Positions 42,750 through 50,904 of a DNA stretch of 64,000 bases are shown here, piece by piece. The DNA is taken from NCBI RefSeq assembly GCF_001590685.1, contig NZ_CP014616.1, forward strand, positions 394,501 through 458,500. Reading direction: 5' to 3'. The notes beneath the pieces were generated by a model, which was not told where the DNA came from, did not search any database, and worked only from the letters and a program-made list of their open reading frames with translations. The position numbers and the translations under genes are program-made. Within the stretch, counting starts at the first letter, position 1. Every line of letters begins with the position of its first letter. This stretch comes from Sporosarcina psychrophila. GTDB lineage: Bacteria > Bacillota > Bacilli > Bacillales_A > Planococcaceae.

Positions 42750-42870
42750 GTATATAGGTTGAAATAAGAATTACATTGAATTCGCTAGGGGATGCTACCC
42801 TCCAGTCTTAGGGTTTCTGATACCCCTAGTAAGGCTCCAATGCTCAGTTTATTATAAGTACTTAGTAGTC
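42750..42870 (-). repeat. MITE-like dispersed repeat, copy G (inverted)
   Basis: GTATATAGGTTGAAATAAG, then ACATTGAATTCGCTAGGGGA, TGCTACCCTCC, and a CCCCTAGTAAGGCTCCAATG end. The first third matches the right end of copies C and D; the rest is more diverged. Confidence 0.5.
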
Positions 42871-42894
42871 ACCACAATTAATTTTGGACAAAGA

Positions 42895-42928
42895 AAAAAG
42901 CCATTCCCCGAAGGAAATGGCTTTTGAA
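42895..42928 (-). terminator. Terminator of the cold-shock gene
   Basis: AAAAGCCATT(CC) pairs with (GG)AAATGGCTTTT around a CCCGAAG loop; on the minus strand it ends in a T-run. Confidence 0.8.
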
Positions 42929-42941
42929 TGGTTAATTCAAA

Positions 42942-43142
42942 TTAGTTTTTGTTTACGTTTGTAGCTTGAAGACCGCGTTGGCCTTGCTCGATTTCAAACG
43001 TTACATCTTGGCCTTCTTCAAGAGACTTGAAGCCTTCTCCTTGAATAGCTGAGAAGTGTACGAATACATCGTCTCCGTCTTCGCGTTCGATGAAGCCAAA
43101 TCCTTTTTCTGCGTTAAACCATTTCACTTTACCTTGTTCCAT
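42942..43142 (-). CDS. Cold-shock protein (CspA/CspB family)
   Basis: A 66-residue single-OB-fold protein. The RNA-binding motifs RNP1 (KGFGFIE) and RNP2 (VFVHFSAI) are intact, with the N-terminal [11 protein letters not shown]. It binds single-stranded RNA and DNA and prevents RNA secondary structure at low temperature. The start at 43142 gives the canonical [10 protein letters not shown] and has GAGGAGGAA upstream; an upstream ATG at 43172 is rejected. A long untranslated leader (up to 150 nt) is typical of cold-shock genes, but I could not identify a cold box. Confidence 0.95.
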   Translation of the reverse strand: MEQGKVKWFNAEKGFGFIEREDGDDVFVHFSAIQGEGFKSLEEGQDVTFEIEQGQRGLQATNVNKN

Positions 43143-43300
43143 GTGTGTTTCCTCCTCGTATGCTTTGTGCATACATTGTATTACTATCCTTGCTCAAGTC
43201 TTGAAGCGGTCAAGATTTATTCGAGACCATCATGCCGAACAAAAATAATTCTTCTTTATCATAACAGGGATATTAGCACATTGCAAGAGAAATGTTTGAA

Positions 43301-44299
43301 TTAAAAAAACAAGTTAAGGATCTGATAGACAATCGCAGCGATTGTTGCTGAAATTGGTAAAGTAATAATCCATGTCGTGACAATCGTTCTAGCGACTCCC
43401 CAATTGACACCTTTTACACGTTGAGCTGAACCTACACCCATGATTGCGGAAGAAATGACGTGTGTTGTACTAACCGGTAAATGGATAAGTGTCGCTCCAA
43501 AAATAATCATAGCAGATGACAAATCAGCTGCTATGCCGTTCACTGGACGGATTTTCATAATCTTGCCGCCGACAGTCTTAATGATTTTATAGCCACCGAT
43601 TGATGTTCCGATCCCCATCGCTGTCGCGGCAGCAATCCGGACCCAAAGCTGAATATCGTCCGACGTCTGCAATTCTGCTGCAATCAATGCCATTGTAATT
43701 ATACCCATGGCTTTTTGCGCATCATTTGTACCGTGTGTAAACGATTGAAGCGCTGCTGTTCCGATTTGCATATAACGAATTCGTTTATTTGCCTTAAATA
43801 AATTCTTGTTCTTCAAGGTCACTTTGAATATCGACATTACAAGGAAGCCGCCTGCAAGTGCAATGAACGGAGAAATAAGAAGCGCTTGTAATATTTTTAG
43901 GAAACCGCTGTAATTTAAAATGCCGAAACCTGCTGCTGAAATAGCCGCGCCAGCGATTGAACCGATTAAAGCATGGGATGAACTGGATGGGATTCCGAAA
44001 TACCAGGTAATCAGATTCCACGCAATTGCTGATATAAGTGCCGCTAAGATGACAAGCGAACCGTTTTCGAGAACGAATGGATCGACAATGTCTTTTGAAA
44101 TCGTTTTTGCGACTCCTGTAAAAGCGAGAGCGCCGACGAAGTTCATGACAGCTGCCATCATAATAGCGGTTCTCGGTTTCAGTGCACGAGTCGAAACGGA
44201 TGTTGCGATGGCATTCGCCGTGTCATGAAATCCGTTGATGAAATCAAAAGCGAGTGCGAAAACAACGACTAGTATGGTAAGGAGAAGTATTGTATCCAT
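43301..44299 (-). CDS. pit: Low-affinity inorganic phosphate transporter, PiT family
   Basis: A 332-residue protein with ten or more membrane helices. The two inverted PiT signatures are visible: AFDFINGFHDTANAIATSVS near residue 15 and LQSFTHGTNDAQKAMGIITM near residue 190. PiT proteins import phosphate as a metal-phosphate complex with protons. It starts 12 nt after the DUF47 gene, the standard two-gene operon. The length is at the short end for Bacillota PiT, and complete. Confidence 0.9.
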   Translation of the reverse strand: MDTILLLTILVVVFALAFDFINGFHDTANAIATSVSTRALKPRTAIMMAAVMNFVGALAFTGVAKTISKDIVDPFVLENGSLVILAALISAIAWNLITWYFGIPSSSSHALIGSIAGAAISAAGFGILNYSGFLKILQALLISPFIALAGGFLVMSIFKVTLKNKNLFKANKRIRYMQIGTAALQSFTHGTNDAQKAMGIITMALIAAELQTSDDIQLWVRIAAATAMGIGTSIGGYKIIKTVGGKIMKIRPVNGIAADLSSAMIIFGATLIHLPVSTTHVISSAIMGVGSAQRVKGVNWGVARTIVTTWIITLPISATIAAIVYQILNLFF

Positions 44300-44310
44300 T
44301 TGGCTCCCCC

Positions 44311-44931
44311 TTATGCGTTACGCATAATAATTGATTCGATTGTGTTGGCAACATCTTGGCAATAATCGGCGACATCTTCAAGCTGTTCATATATGTCTTT
44401 GAATTGGATAATGCGAATTGGATCCTTTTCATTAATGAAGAGTTGTTTGACCGATGTACGGAAAACTTCATCACAAACTCGTTCGTAATCTTTAATAAGT
44501 ACTGCGTGATCGTGCATCGCTTCAAGTTTTTTCCTCGCAAGCAATTTCATCGCTTTAACGATTTCGTCGGTACTTTTCACAATGTTTTCCATGAATTTCT
44601 GTACATACTCATCAATTTCAGTAAGAGAGAACATTTCAAGATGTGCTGCAAAATGTTCAATACCATCAAGAACATCATCCATCTTAATGGCCAAATTCAT
44701 GATATCTTCCCGCTCAATTGGTGTCATGAACGACTTGTTAAGCTTAGTAATGAGATCGTGGATGAGCGTGTCACCTTCCGTCTCGTAATTTTTAAGTTTA
44801 ATGCTTACTTCTTTCAAGTCGGCAACTGTCACCACTTTAAAGTCGTTGGCATAATGAACCGCTTCTTGCACATTTTCAGCAATGGTTAATAATGCTATGA
44901 AAAAAGGGTCAGGTTTACGTGAGCTGAACAT
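44311..44931 (-). CDS. DUF47/PhoU-like partner of PiT
   Basis: A 206-residue, all-helical, PhoU-related protein with TGEG-like ETEGDTLIHDLITKLNKSF and the metal-ligand region TPIEREDIMNLAIKMDDVLD (about residues 68-87). DUF47 proteins are encoded with Pit in many bacteria and are thought to modulate it. The start at 44931 (MFSSRKPDPFF) has GGAGGT upstream; a longer frame from 44982 lacks such a site. First gene of the two-gene operon. Confidence 0.85.
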   Translation of the reverse strand: MFSSRKPDPFFIALLTIAENVQEAVHYANDFKVVTVADLKEVSIKLKNYETEGDTLIHDLITKLNKSFMTPIEREDIMNLAIKMDDVLDGIEHFAAHLEMFSLTEIDEYVQKFMENIVKSTDEIVKAMKLLARKKLEAMHDHAVLIKDYERVCDEVFRTSVKQLFINEKDPIRIIQFKDIYEQLEDVADYCQDVANTIESIIMRNA

Positions 44932-45095
44932 TGTTGTACCTCCGTCCCAGTATGGGAAATAATTTTTTAACAATCCCATCATATCAAAAACAATTTGAGA
45001 TACCTACAAATTTCGACGATATCTGCACAAACTTTACACAATCTTTACAAAGACCCTACAAAGGATTCACAAAAATCAAATCTGTATAGAAAAAG

Positions 45096-45107
45096 TGACA
45101 ATTGTCA
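45096..45107 (+). promoter_or_regulatory. Palindromic operator candidate for the DesR-like regulator
   Basis: TGACAATTGTCA is a perfect 12-bp palindrome, extended to GTGACAATTGTCATGA, 73 bp upstream of the ABC ATPase start. The operon encodes a LuxR-type response regulator, which bind such inverted repeats as dimers; B. subtilis DesR sites are of similar kind. No clear -10/-35 was assigned. Confidence 0.4.
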
Positions 45108-45180
45108 TGAAGGAAAAATGACTCAATGTACTCCACAGAATACCCTCTTTATCAGTAAAGTTAACGTAAGAGGTGAGAGT

Positions 45181-45792
45181 ATGTTGGGAATTATTAATCT
45201 TTTTGTGGAGTTTAAACGGAAAAACGTGTTAAGAGATATTAACTTGGAAATTGCATCTGGGGAAGTAGTTGCGCTATGTGGAGCAAATGGAGCGGGGAAA
45301 TCAACAATCGTATCCGTTATAGCAGGAATCGTCCATCCTTTAAGCGGGAGAATTCTACTGGCAGGGAAACCACTAGGAAGGAAAATGAAATCGGAAATAG
45401 GCTTCATGTTCCAACACGCCGAATTCATGGATAATGTGAAGGTCAAGGAGATGCTTTGTTTATTTCAATCCTTCTATAGAAGTCCTTACTCATTCAACGA
45501 GCTTGTCCGTCTTGGATTATTGCAAGATATGCTCCTTAAAAAGACACATGAATTATCAGGCGGTGAGCGTAAGCGGCTGTCATTTGCATTGTCGATGGCA
45601 GGTAGACCACTCGTGCTGATTGCGGATGAACCAACTGCGGGAATGGACGAGGAAATGAAAAAACATTTCTATCAACAACTAAAGCTTGCTGTTGATGAAG
45701 GGCTTGCCGTTTTACTGATTACACATTCCAGGGAAGAAAGAGAAGTTCTTGCACATCGAATTGTATTGTTGAAGGAAGGGGTTGTGCAATGA
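45181..45792 (+). CDS. ABC transporter ATP-binding protein of the DesKR-like operon
   Basis: A 203-residue ATPase: Walker A GANGAGKST (about residues 36-44), signature LSGGERKRLSFA, Walker B LVLIADEPTAGMD and the switch His in LLITHSREE. It is short, with no C-terminal extension. ATG 45181 follows AGAGGTGAG. Longer frames from 44995 contain no sensible domain. It overlaps the permease gene by 4 nt (ATGA). Confidence 0.85.
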   Translation: MLGIINLFVEFKRKNVLRDINLEIASGEVVALCGANGAGKSTIVSVIAGIVHPLSGRILLAGKPLGRKMKSEIGFMFQHAEFMDNVKVKEMLCLFQSFYRSPYSFNELVRLGLLQDMLLKKTHELSGGERKRLSFALSMAGRPLVLIADEPTAGMDEEMKKHFYQQLKLAVDEGLAVLLITHSREEREVLAHRIVLLKEGVVQ

Positions 45793-46517
45793 CTAAGCCC
45801 TTTTTATTGTTGACAAAAATTGAAGTGTTGCGCATGCTAAGAAACCGCTATTTTGTCATTTATGCCATCGTTCTTCCCATCGTCTACTACCTAATCTTTT
45901 CGCTTTCGAATGAACCAGAGCACTATGCATATCTACTTATCGCAATGCTTGTCTTCAGTTTGTTGTCGGGAGCTGTCACGACATTTGCTATTGGACTTGC
46001 ATACGACAACAGCAGACCTTGGCGTACATCTATGAAGGCATTGCCGGTTTCCGAATTAGTCGTTTCAGGTGCGAAACTGATGGCACAGCTCTTATTGAAT
46101 AGTATCACGGTTGTGATCTTAATCGTTTTTGTTCAGACGATTCACGGGCTCCCAGGCAGTGTAGGGCAATGGTGTATGATTGCGGTATGGTTTATCGGTG
46201 TGTCCGCGGTGTTCATGACGTTGGGTGTGGCCATCAGTTCATTTGGGAAACAGGGTACTGTTTCTGGTATTGCAAACTTTACGTGGATATTTGTGATGTT
46301 TTCTGCAGGGACGTGGATTCCGATTGAACAGTTTCCGGGCTGGGTGCAACCTATTGCAAGCGGGTCTCCAGGAGCAATCGCGATAGCGGGTGCCTTCCGT
46401 TTACTGGGTGGAGGTTATCCCTTGATTGGTCAAATGGGTGGACTTATCTTTTATTCGATGCTATTTATAGGGGTTTACTGGGTTGGAGGATATATAAATA
46501 GAAGGGCGGCGAATTAA
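45789..46517 (+). CDS. ABC-2 type permease of the DesKR-like operon
   Basis: A 242-residue protein with six membrane helices in the ABC-2 arrangement, including TFAIGLAYDNSRPWRTSMKA between helices 2 and 3 and a NFTWIFVMFSAGTWIPIEQF block typical of drug exporters. It starts in the ATPase stop (ATGA) and its stop overlaps the kinase ATG by one base (TAATG). The four-gene operon resembles B. subtilis lnr (linearmycin) and similar transporter-kinase modules. Confidence 0.85.
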   Translation: MTKPFLLLTKIEVLRMLRNRYFVIYAIVLPIVYYLIFSLSNEPEHYAYLLIAMLVFSLLSGAVTTFAIGLAYDNSRPWRTSMKALPVSELVVSGAKLMAQLLLNSITVVILIVFVQTIHGLPGSVGQWCMIAVWFIGVSAVFMTLGVAISSFGKQGTVSGIANFTWIFVMFSAGTWIPIEQFPGWVQPIASGSPGAIAIAGAFRLLGGGYPLIGQMGGLIFYSMLFIGVYWVGGYINRRAAN

Positions 46518-47620
46518 TGAGCAGGAGATTTGCAGTTTTTCCCGAAGGTTTAGGTAGGGAACCGTATACTATTTTAATCTACATGTTGTTTCCGCTCATA
46601 GGGGCGTTCTTTTTAGAGGGCATGGAGCGTATGTTTTCAATCCTTCTGCTTGCTCCCTTTTTATTCGTCTATCGCCAGTCCTATTGGCGTAACAGCTATC
46701 TAGTGTTCGTCATAGTGCAAGCGATTATTATTGGTTTTTGGGTGTATATGTTCGGACCGGTTTTTTTCTGGCTGAGTGCCTTCTCTTCAAATATGATTTC
46801 GTTATTGTCCGGACGCAAGCGCATCGCGGCTGTCGGCGTCTATATAGTGGTTGGGATTGTCTATGGCGTGGCTAAGGACTTAAATATAGTGCAAACATCC
46901 ATGTCGCTTGTACCTATTCTGCTCGCCATCTTTAATGCTTATATGATTTCATCAAGACGAAAATGGAATGAATCCCAGCGAGAATTGGAGAAAGCACATA
47001 GTCGGATTGATGAATTGGTGAAGCAGCAAGAACGCCAGCGAATCGGGCGTGATTTGCATGATACACTTGGACAAAAGCTGTCGATGATTACATTGAAAAC
47101 TGAGCTTGCCGAGAAGCTACTCGTTTCAGACACAGAAAGAGCTGCGGGGGAGTTACGGGAAGTGATTACAATCTCGCGCGAAACATTAACACAGATGCGG
47201 GAGCTTGTGGAAGACCTTGATACAGGCACGCTTGTCGATGAATTGACTGCCAGCCGGCAACATTTACACAGTGCAGGAATCAATTCTGAAGTAAACGGAG
47301 AAATCCATTCCATTAATCGTGGGTATGAAAAGATTGCTGTGATGGCAATTCGGGAACTTGTGACCAATGTCGTTAAACATAGCGCTGCATCATGGTGTCA
47401 AATTAACATTGCACGTTCAGTGGAAGGTGTATTAATTGAAGTCGCTGATAACGGAAAAGGTATCGATGAAGCGGTTCCAAATCATGGTATGACAGGCCTG
47501 CAAAACCGGATTGGGCTTATTAATGGAACGATTGGATGGAAAAGCGGTAAAGAAGGGACAGTCGTTCAGTTATTCATTCCGCTACCGAAAAGTATTGAAA
47601 AGGTGGGTGTCGTCTCGTGA
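46517..47620 (+). CDS. Sensor histidine kinase, NarL/DesK type
   Basis: A 367-residue protein. About five N-terminal helices (residues 15-150) form the sensor, followed by a linker coiled coil, then HisKA_3 with the phosphoacceptor in RIGRDLHDTLGQKLS (His about residue 180), and an HATPase_c domain with N-box MAIRELVTNVVKHS and G-box VADNGKGID with HGMTGLQNRI. DesK senses membrane fluidity; the membrane sensor here may act similarly or monitor the substrate of the ABC exporter. Its end overlaps the regulator gene by 4 nt (GTGA). Confidence 0.9.
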   Translation: MSRRFAVFPEGLGREPYTILIYMLFPLIGAFFLEGMERMFSILLLAPFLFVYRQSYWRNSYLVFVIVQAIIIGFWVYMFGPVFFWLSAFSSNMISLLSGRKRIAAVGVYIVVGIVYGVAKDLNIVQTSMSLVPILLAIFNAYMISSRRKWNESQRELEKAHSRIDELVKQQERQRIGRDLHDTLGQKLSMITLKTELAEKLLVSDTERAAGELREVITISRETLTQMRELVEDLDTGTLVDELTASRQHLHSAGINSEVNGEIHSINRGYEKIAVMAIRELVTNVVKHSAASWCQINIARSVEGVLIEVADNGKGIDEAVPNHGMTGLQNRIGLINGTIGWKSGKEGTVVQLFIPLPKSIEKVGVVS

Positions 47621-48228
47621 TACGCGTCGTAATTGCAGAAGATCAGGCGATGGTGAGGGGGGCTTTAATAGCACTTCTTTCTATAGAAGAGGACTTAGAA
47701 ATCATCGGTGAGGCAGCAAATGGCTTGGAAGCGATTGAAGCAGTCGAGCGATTACTGCCTGATGTCTGTATTTTAGATATTGAAATGCCGATTATGAACG
47801 GCTTGGAAGCTTCAGAAAGATTAGTGGAGAAATACCCCGGTGTGGCGATCATCATGTTGACGACGTTTGGCCGAACTGGTTATCTACAGCGTTCAGTGAA
47901 TGCAGGCGTAAAAGGTTTCTTATTGAAAGACGGACCGAGTAGTGCACTTGCCGAAGCAATTCGCATAGTAGCCGCGGGTCAGCGAGTTGTCGATCCAGAA
48001 CTGGCCTTTTCACTATTTACAGAAAAAGATCAGTTATCCGAGCGGGAGCAAGAGCTTCTTATGCTGGCATCAAAAGGTTTGGCGAATAAAGAAATCAGCA
48101 AGCAGTTATTTTTGTCGGAGGGAACAGTAAGAAACTACTTCTCGGACATCTTTCAAAAGTTGCAAGTAAAAAGTCGGACAGAGGCAATTCACGTTGCCAG
48201 GAAAAACGGTTTAATTGATATGGAATAA
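47617..48228 (+). CDS. Response regulator, NarL/DesR type
   Basis: A 203-residue protein. The receiver domain has the acidic pocket in VVIAEDQAMVRGAL, the phospho-Asp in CILDIEMPIMNG (about residue 54) and Lys in GFLLKDGP. The C-terminal LuxR-type HTH is LSEREQELLMLASKGLANKE followed by ISKQLFLSEGTVRNYFSDIF. It starts with GTG 47617 overlapping the kinase stop. It should bind the palindrome upstream of the operon. The cognate kinase is the adjacent gene. Confidence 0.9.
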   Translation: MIRVVIAEDQAMVRGALIALLSIEEDLEIIGEAANGLEAIEAVERLLPDVCILDIEMPIMNGLEASERLVEKYPGVAIIMLTTFGRTGYLQRSVNAGVKGFLLKDGPSSALAEAIRIVAAGQRVVDPELAFSLFTEKDQLSEREQELLMLASKGLANKEISKQLFLSEGTVRNYFSDIFQKLQVKSRTEAIHVARKNGLIDME

Positions 48229-48252
48229 ATTTGTGAAAAATTTTCAGTAAAT

Positions 48253-48278
48253 TGAAACTTTCGGGATGATGGGACGTA
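48253..48278 (+). promoter_or_regulatory. SigW-type promoter of the nfeD-flotillin operon
   Basis: TGAAAC (48253-48258), exactly 16 bp, then CGTA (48275-48278), followed by TATATA. This is the ECF SigW consensus and lies about 40 bp before the start of the NfeD-like gene. In B. subtilis the homologous yuaF-yuaG operon is SigW-dependent. Confidence 0.85.
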
Positions 48279-48318
48279 TATATAGGTGAGACAAAAAAGG
48301 TGAAAGTGGGGTGTTGAA

Positions 48319-48852
48319 ATGGAACTGTTTGGGATGCCAATTGTGCAAGTCTATATGGTTGGGCTAATTGTTGCAGGCCTTGCAACGTTACTTTATATCT
48401 TATTTAGTGACATGGCGGAAGGAATCGGCGATGCTAGTCCTTTCTTGGATCCGGCGGTGATACTTGCATTCATAACATTTGTAGCGGCTGGCGGTTATAT
48501 ATTAGAACTTGTTACAACATGGGGCAGCGGAATCATTTTGGTAATTGCACTTGTTACTGCTTTTGTACTCGATCTTCTATTGTACTTATTTGTCCTTCTT
48601 CCACTGAAATCGGCTGAAGTGTCCCTCGCGTATACGGATGAGTCGCTGATGGGTAGGGTTGGAAAAGTGATTGTACCTGTCCCTGTTGATGGATTCGGTG
48701 AAATTGTTATCGAATCGGTAAATGGCATGATTTCTAAGAGGGCGGTAGGGTACGAAAACACAGCAATTGAGTACGGAAAAGAAGTATTGATTATTGAAGT
48801 GAGAGATGGAACATTCATCGTTAAAGAGTATGAACCATTCCGCTTCAAATAA
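48319..48852 (+). CDS. NfeD-like membrane protein (YuaF-like)
   Basis: A 177-residue protein with about three membrane helices (residues 10-28, 45-64, 72-95) and a C-terminal OB-fold domain containing SLMGRVGKVIVPVPVDGFGE. It matches YuaF, partner of the flotillin YuaG (FloT). It lies immediately downstream of a SigW promoter and 17 nt before the flotillin gene. The pair is involved in membrane domain organisation and envelope stress tolerance. Confidence 0.85.
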   Translation: MELFGMPIVQVYMVGLIVAGLATLLYILFSDMAEGIGDASPFLDPAVILAFITFVAAGGYILELVTTWGSGIILVIALVTAFVLDLLLYLFVLLPLKSAEVSLAYTDESLMGRVGKVIVPVPVDGFGEIVIESVNGMISKRAVGYENTAIEYGKEVLIIEVRDGTFIVKEYEPFRFK

Positions 48853-48869
48853 AAAAGGGGGAAAAACAG

Positions 48870-50432
48870 ATGGAAATTTGGATTGCAATTGGAGTCGTCG
48901 CGTTTGTTTTACTGGCGCTGGTTCTCGTCTTCATCACAAAGTACCGCACAGTCGGGCCAGATGAAGCACTAATCGTGACAGGAAGTTATCTTGGCTCTAA
49001 AAATGTACATAAGGATGATTCGGGAAATCGTATTAAAATCATCCGCGGCGGCGGGACGTTCCTGTTGCCAGTGTTCCAACAAGCGGCACCGCTTAGCCTT
49101 TTGTCAAGTAAGCTTGAGGTTACAACGCCGGAAGTGTACACGGAGCAAGGCGTTCCTGTTATGGCAGATGGAACAGCAATTATTAAAATTGGTGGCTCAA
49201 TCATAGAGATTGCAACAGCTGCTGAACAATTTTTAGGGAAATCAAAAGCTGACCGTGAAAATGAAGCAAAAGAAGTATTGGAAGGTCATTTGCGCTCGAT
49301 TCTTGGTTCAATGACAGTAGAAGAAATTTACAAAAATCGCGATATGTTTTCTCAGGAAGTGCAACGTGTTGCTTCACAGGATCTTTCCAAAATGGGACTC
49401 ATCATCGTTTCATTTACAATTAAAGATGTGCGCGATAAAAATGGCTATCTCGATTCACTCGGGAAACCACGTATCGCACAAGTGAAGCGTGATGCGGATA
49501 TCGCAACAGTTGAAGCAGAAAAAGAAACGCGTATTAAAAATGCGGAAGCATCTAAAGAAGCACAAAAAGCGGAAATTGAACGTGCGACTGAAATTGCGGA
49601 AGCTGAAAAAGAGAATCAATTGAAGGTTGCGGATTACCGTCGTGATCAGGATGTTGCAAAAGCACGTGCCGACCAAGCTTACGAACTTCAAACGGCCGTC
49701 TCGAAACAGGAAGTTATGGAACAGGAAATGCAAATTCAAATCATTGAACGTCAAAAACAGATTGAACTTGAAGAGAAAGAGATTCTGCGTCGTGAGAAGC
49801 AATATGATTCTGAAGTTAAGAAAAAAGCTGACGCGGATCGCTATGCAATCGAACAAAATGCAGAAGCTCAAAAATCGAAACAAATTACGGAAGCTGATGC
49901 TGAAAAGTACCGCATTGAAGCACGTGCGTTTGCGGATGCAGAAAAAGTTCGTCTCGACGGGCAGGCGAAAGCCGATTCGATGCGCGCGCAAGGGGAATCT
50001 GAAGCTGACATTATTCGTCTAAAAGGTCTTGCAGAAGCAGAAGCGAAACGTAAAATTGCGGAAGCATTCGAACAGTACGGCCAAGCTGCCATGCTTGATA
50101 TGATTGTTAAAATGATTCCTGAATATGCGAAACAAATTGCAAGCCCGCTTGCGAATATTGATAAAATTACTGTTGTTGACACGGGTAGTGGTGAAGGCGG
50201 CGGAGCCAATAAAGTAACGTCGTATGCGACTAACTTAATGGCAACATTGCAAGAATCCTTGAAAGCATCATCGGGCATCGACGTTAAGGAAATGCTTGAA
50301 AACTACACGGGCAAAGGCAATATCCGCCCAAGTATTGACCAGCTGACAAATGAGATAAAAGCAACAAATACGAAGCAACCCACTCAACAAGTGATTGCAA
50401 GAAAAGAAGTTGCAGCTGACGAAGCTGAATAA
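48870..50432 (+). CDS. floT: Flotillin-like protein FloT/YuaG
   Basis: A 520-residue protein: an N-terminal membrane-embedded segment (residues 4-24), SPFH/PHB domain (about 25-200, with YRTVGPDEALIVTG) and a long flotillin coiled coil with Glu-Ala repeats (about 210-420, e.g. EAEKETRIKNAEASKEAQKA), then a C-terminal tail. It forms membrane microdomains with NfeD-like YuaF and influences membrane fluidity. The start has AAAAAGGGGG upstream. A terminator follows. Confidence 0.95.
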   Translation: MEIWIAIGVVAFVLLALVLVFITKYRTVGPDEALIVTGSYLGSKNVHKDDSGNRIKIIRGGGTFLLPVFQQAAPLSLLSSKLEVTTPEVYTEQGVPVMADGTAIIKIGGSIIEIATAAEQFLGKSKADRENEAKEVLEGHLRSILGSMTVEEIYKNRDMFSQEVQRVASQDLSKMGLIIVSFTIKDVRDKNGYLDSLGKPRIAQVKRDADIATVEAEKETRIKNAEASKEAQKAEIERATEIAEAEKENQLKVADYRRDQDVAKARADQAYELQTAVSKQEVMEQEMQIQIIERQKQIELEEKEILRREKQYDSEVKKKADADRYAIEQNAEAQKSKQITEADAEKYRIEARAFADAEKVRLDGQAKADSMRAQGESEADIIRLKGLAEAEAKRKIAEAFEQYGQAAMLDMIVKMIPEYAKQIASPLANIDKITVVDTGSGEGGGANKVTSYATNLMATLQESLKASSGIDVKEMLENYTGKGNIRPSIDQLTNEIKATNTKQPTQQVIARKEVAADEAE

Positions 50433-50448
50433 TATCTAACTAGAGGAG

Positions 50449-50483
50449 AGTCCCGACGCAGTAGTGCGTCGGGGCTTTTTTTA
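50449..50483 (+). terminator. Terminator after floT
   Basis: CCCGACGCA pairs with TGCGTCGGG (50452-50460 and 50464-50472) around a three-base loop, followed by GCTTTTTTT. Confidence 0.9.
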
Positions 50484-50520
50484 TGTTGTTGGCCCCCTCA
50501 GCGAGCGTAAAATAAGGAAA

Positions 50521-50797
50521 CAATCATAACCCTCGCACGACCGATCATAAAAGCCTCCACCCGATCATAACCCTCGCACGACCAATCATAAAAGCCTGCA
50601 ACCGATTATAATCCTAGCACGACCGATCATAAAAGCCTCCACCCGATCATAACCTTGCACGACCAATCATAAAACTCCCTAACCGATCATAACCCTCGCA
50701 CGACCAATCATAAAAACCGCCACCCGATCATAACCCTCGCACGACCGATCATAAAAGCCTCCGATCGATCATAACCCCTGCCAGACCAATCATATAT
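50521..50797. repeat. Tandem array of GATCATAA-type units, alternating 20/21-bp spacing
   Basis: Fourteen units with CATAA-type core (starts at 50525, 50546, 50566, 50587, 50607, 50628, 50648, 50668, 50688, 50709, 50729, 50750, 50770, 50791) spaced 20 or 21 bp. Two spacer types alternate: CCCTCGCACGACC and AAGCCTCCACC, so the higher-order unit is about 41 bp. The fifth core reads TATAA and the last CATAT. No open frame uses it, it has no A/T-rich leader or cas gene, and it fills the gap between floT and the next ABC operon. It is related to the array at 4701-4797. Confidence 0.85.
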
Positions 50798-50842
50798 CCA
50801 GCATCCACCTCCAACATCTTAAGAAATTCTTCATATCTATCC

Positions 50843-50873
50843 TTACAAACCCTTAAGATTCTCCCTATATAAT
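50843..50873 (+). promoter_or_regulatory. Candidate promoter of the MacB-like ABC operon
   Basis: TATAAT at 50868-50873 with TTACAA at 50843-50848 (19-bp spacing, long). Two CTTAAG direct repeats (50818 and 50852) lie upstream and inside, and could be a regulator site. The ribosome site is 20 nt downstream. Confidence 0.4.
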
Positions 50874-50904
50874 GAAGGAAATAAAGAAAGTTGGAGGGGA
50901 ACAG

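Larger units (their letters stand above)
42566..42941. other. Intergenic region MMPL gene-cold-shock gene
   Basis: About 376 bp. It contains an inverted copy of the MITE-like repeat (42750-42870) and the terminator of the cold-shock gene (42895-42928). The 180 bp next to the MMPL start presumably hold its promoter, which I could not assign. No gene was found. Confidence 0.45.

Noticed and set aside
50521..50797. CRISPR array
   Set aside because: The unit is 20-21 bp with a core of about 8 bp, and spacers are two alternating near-identical sequences rather than unique ones; there are no cas genes or leader.
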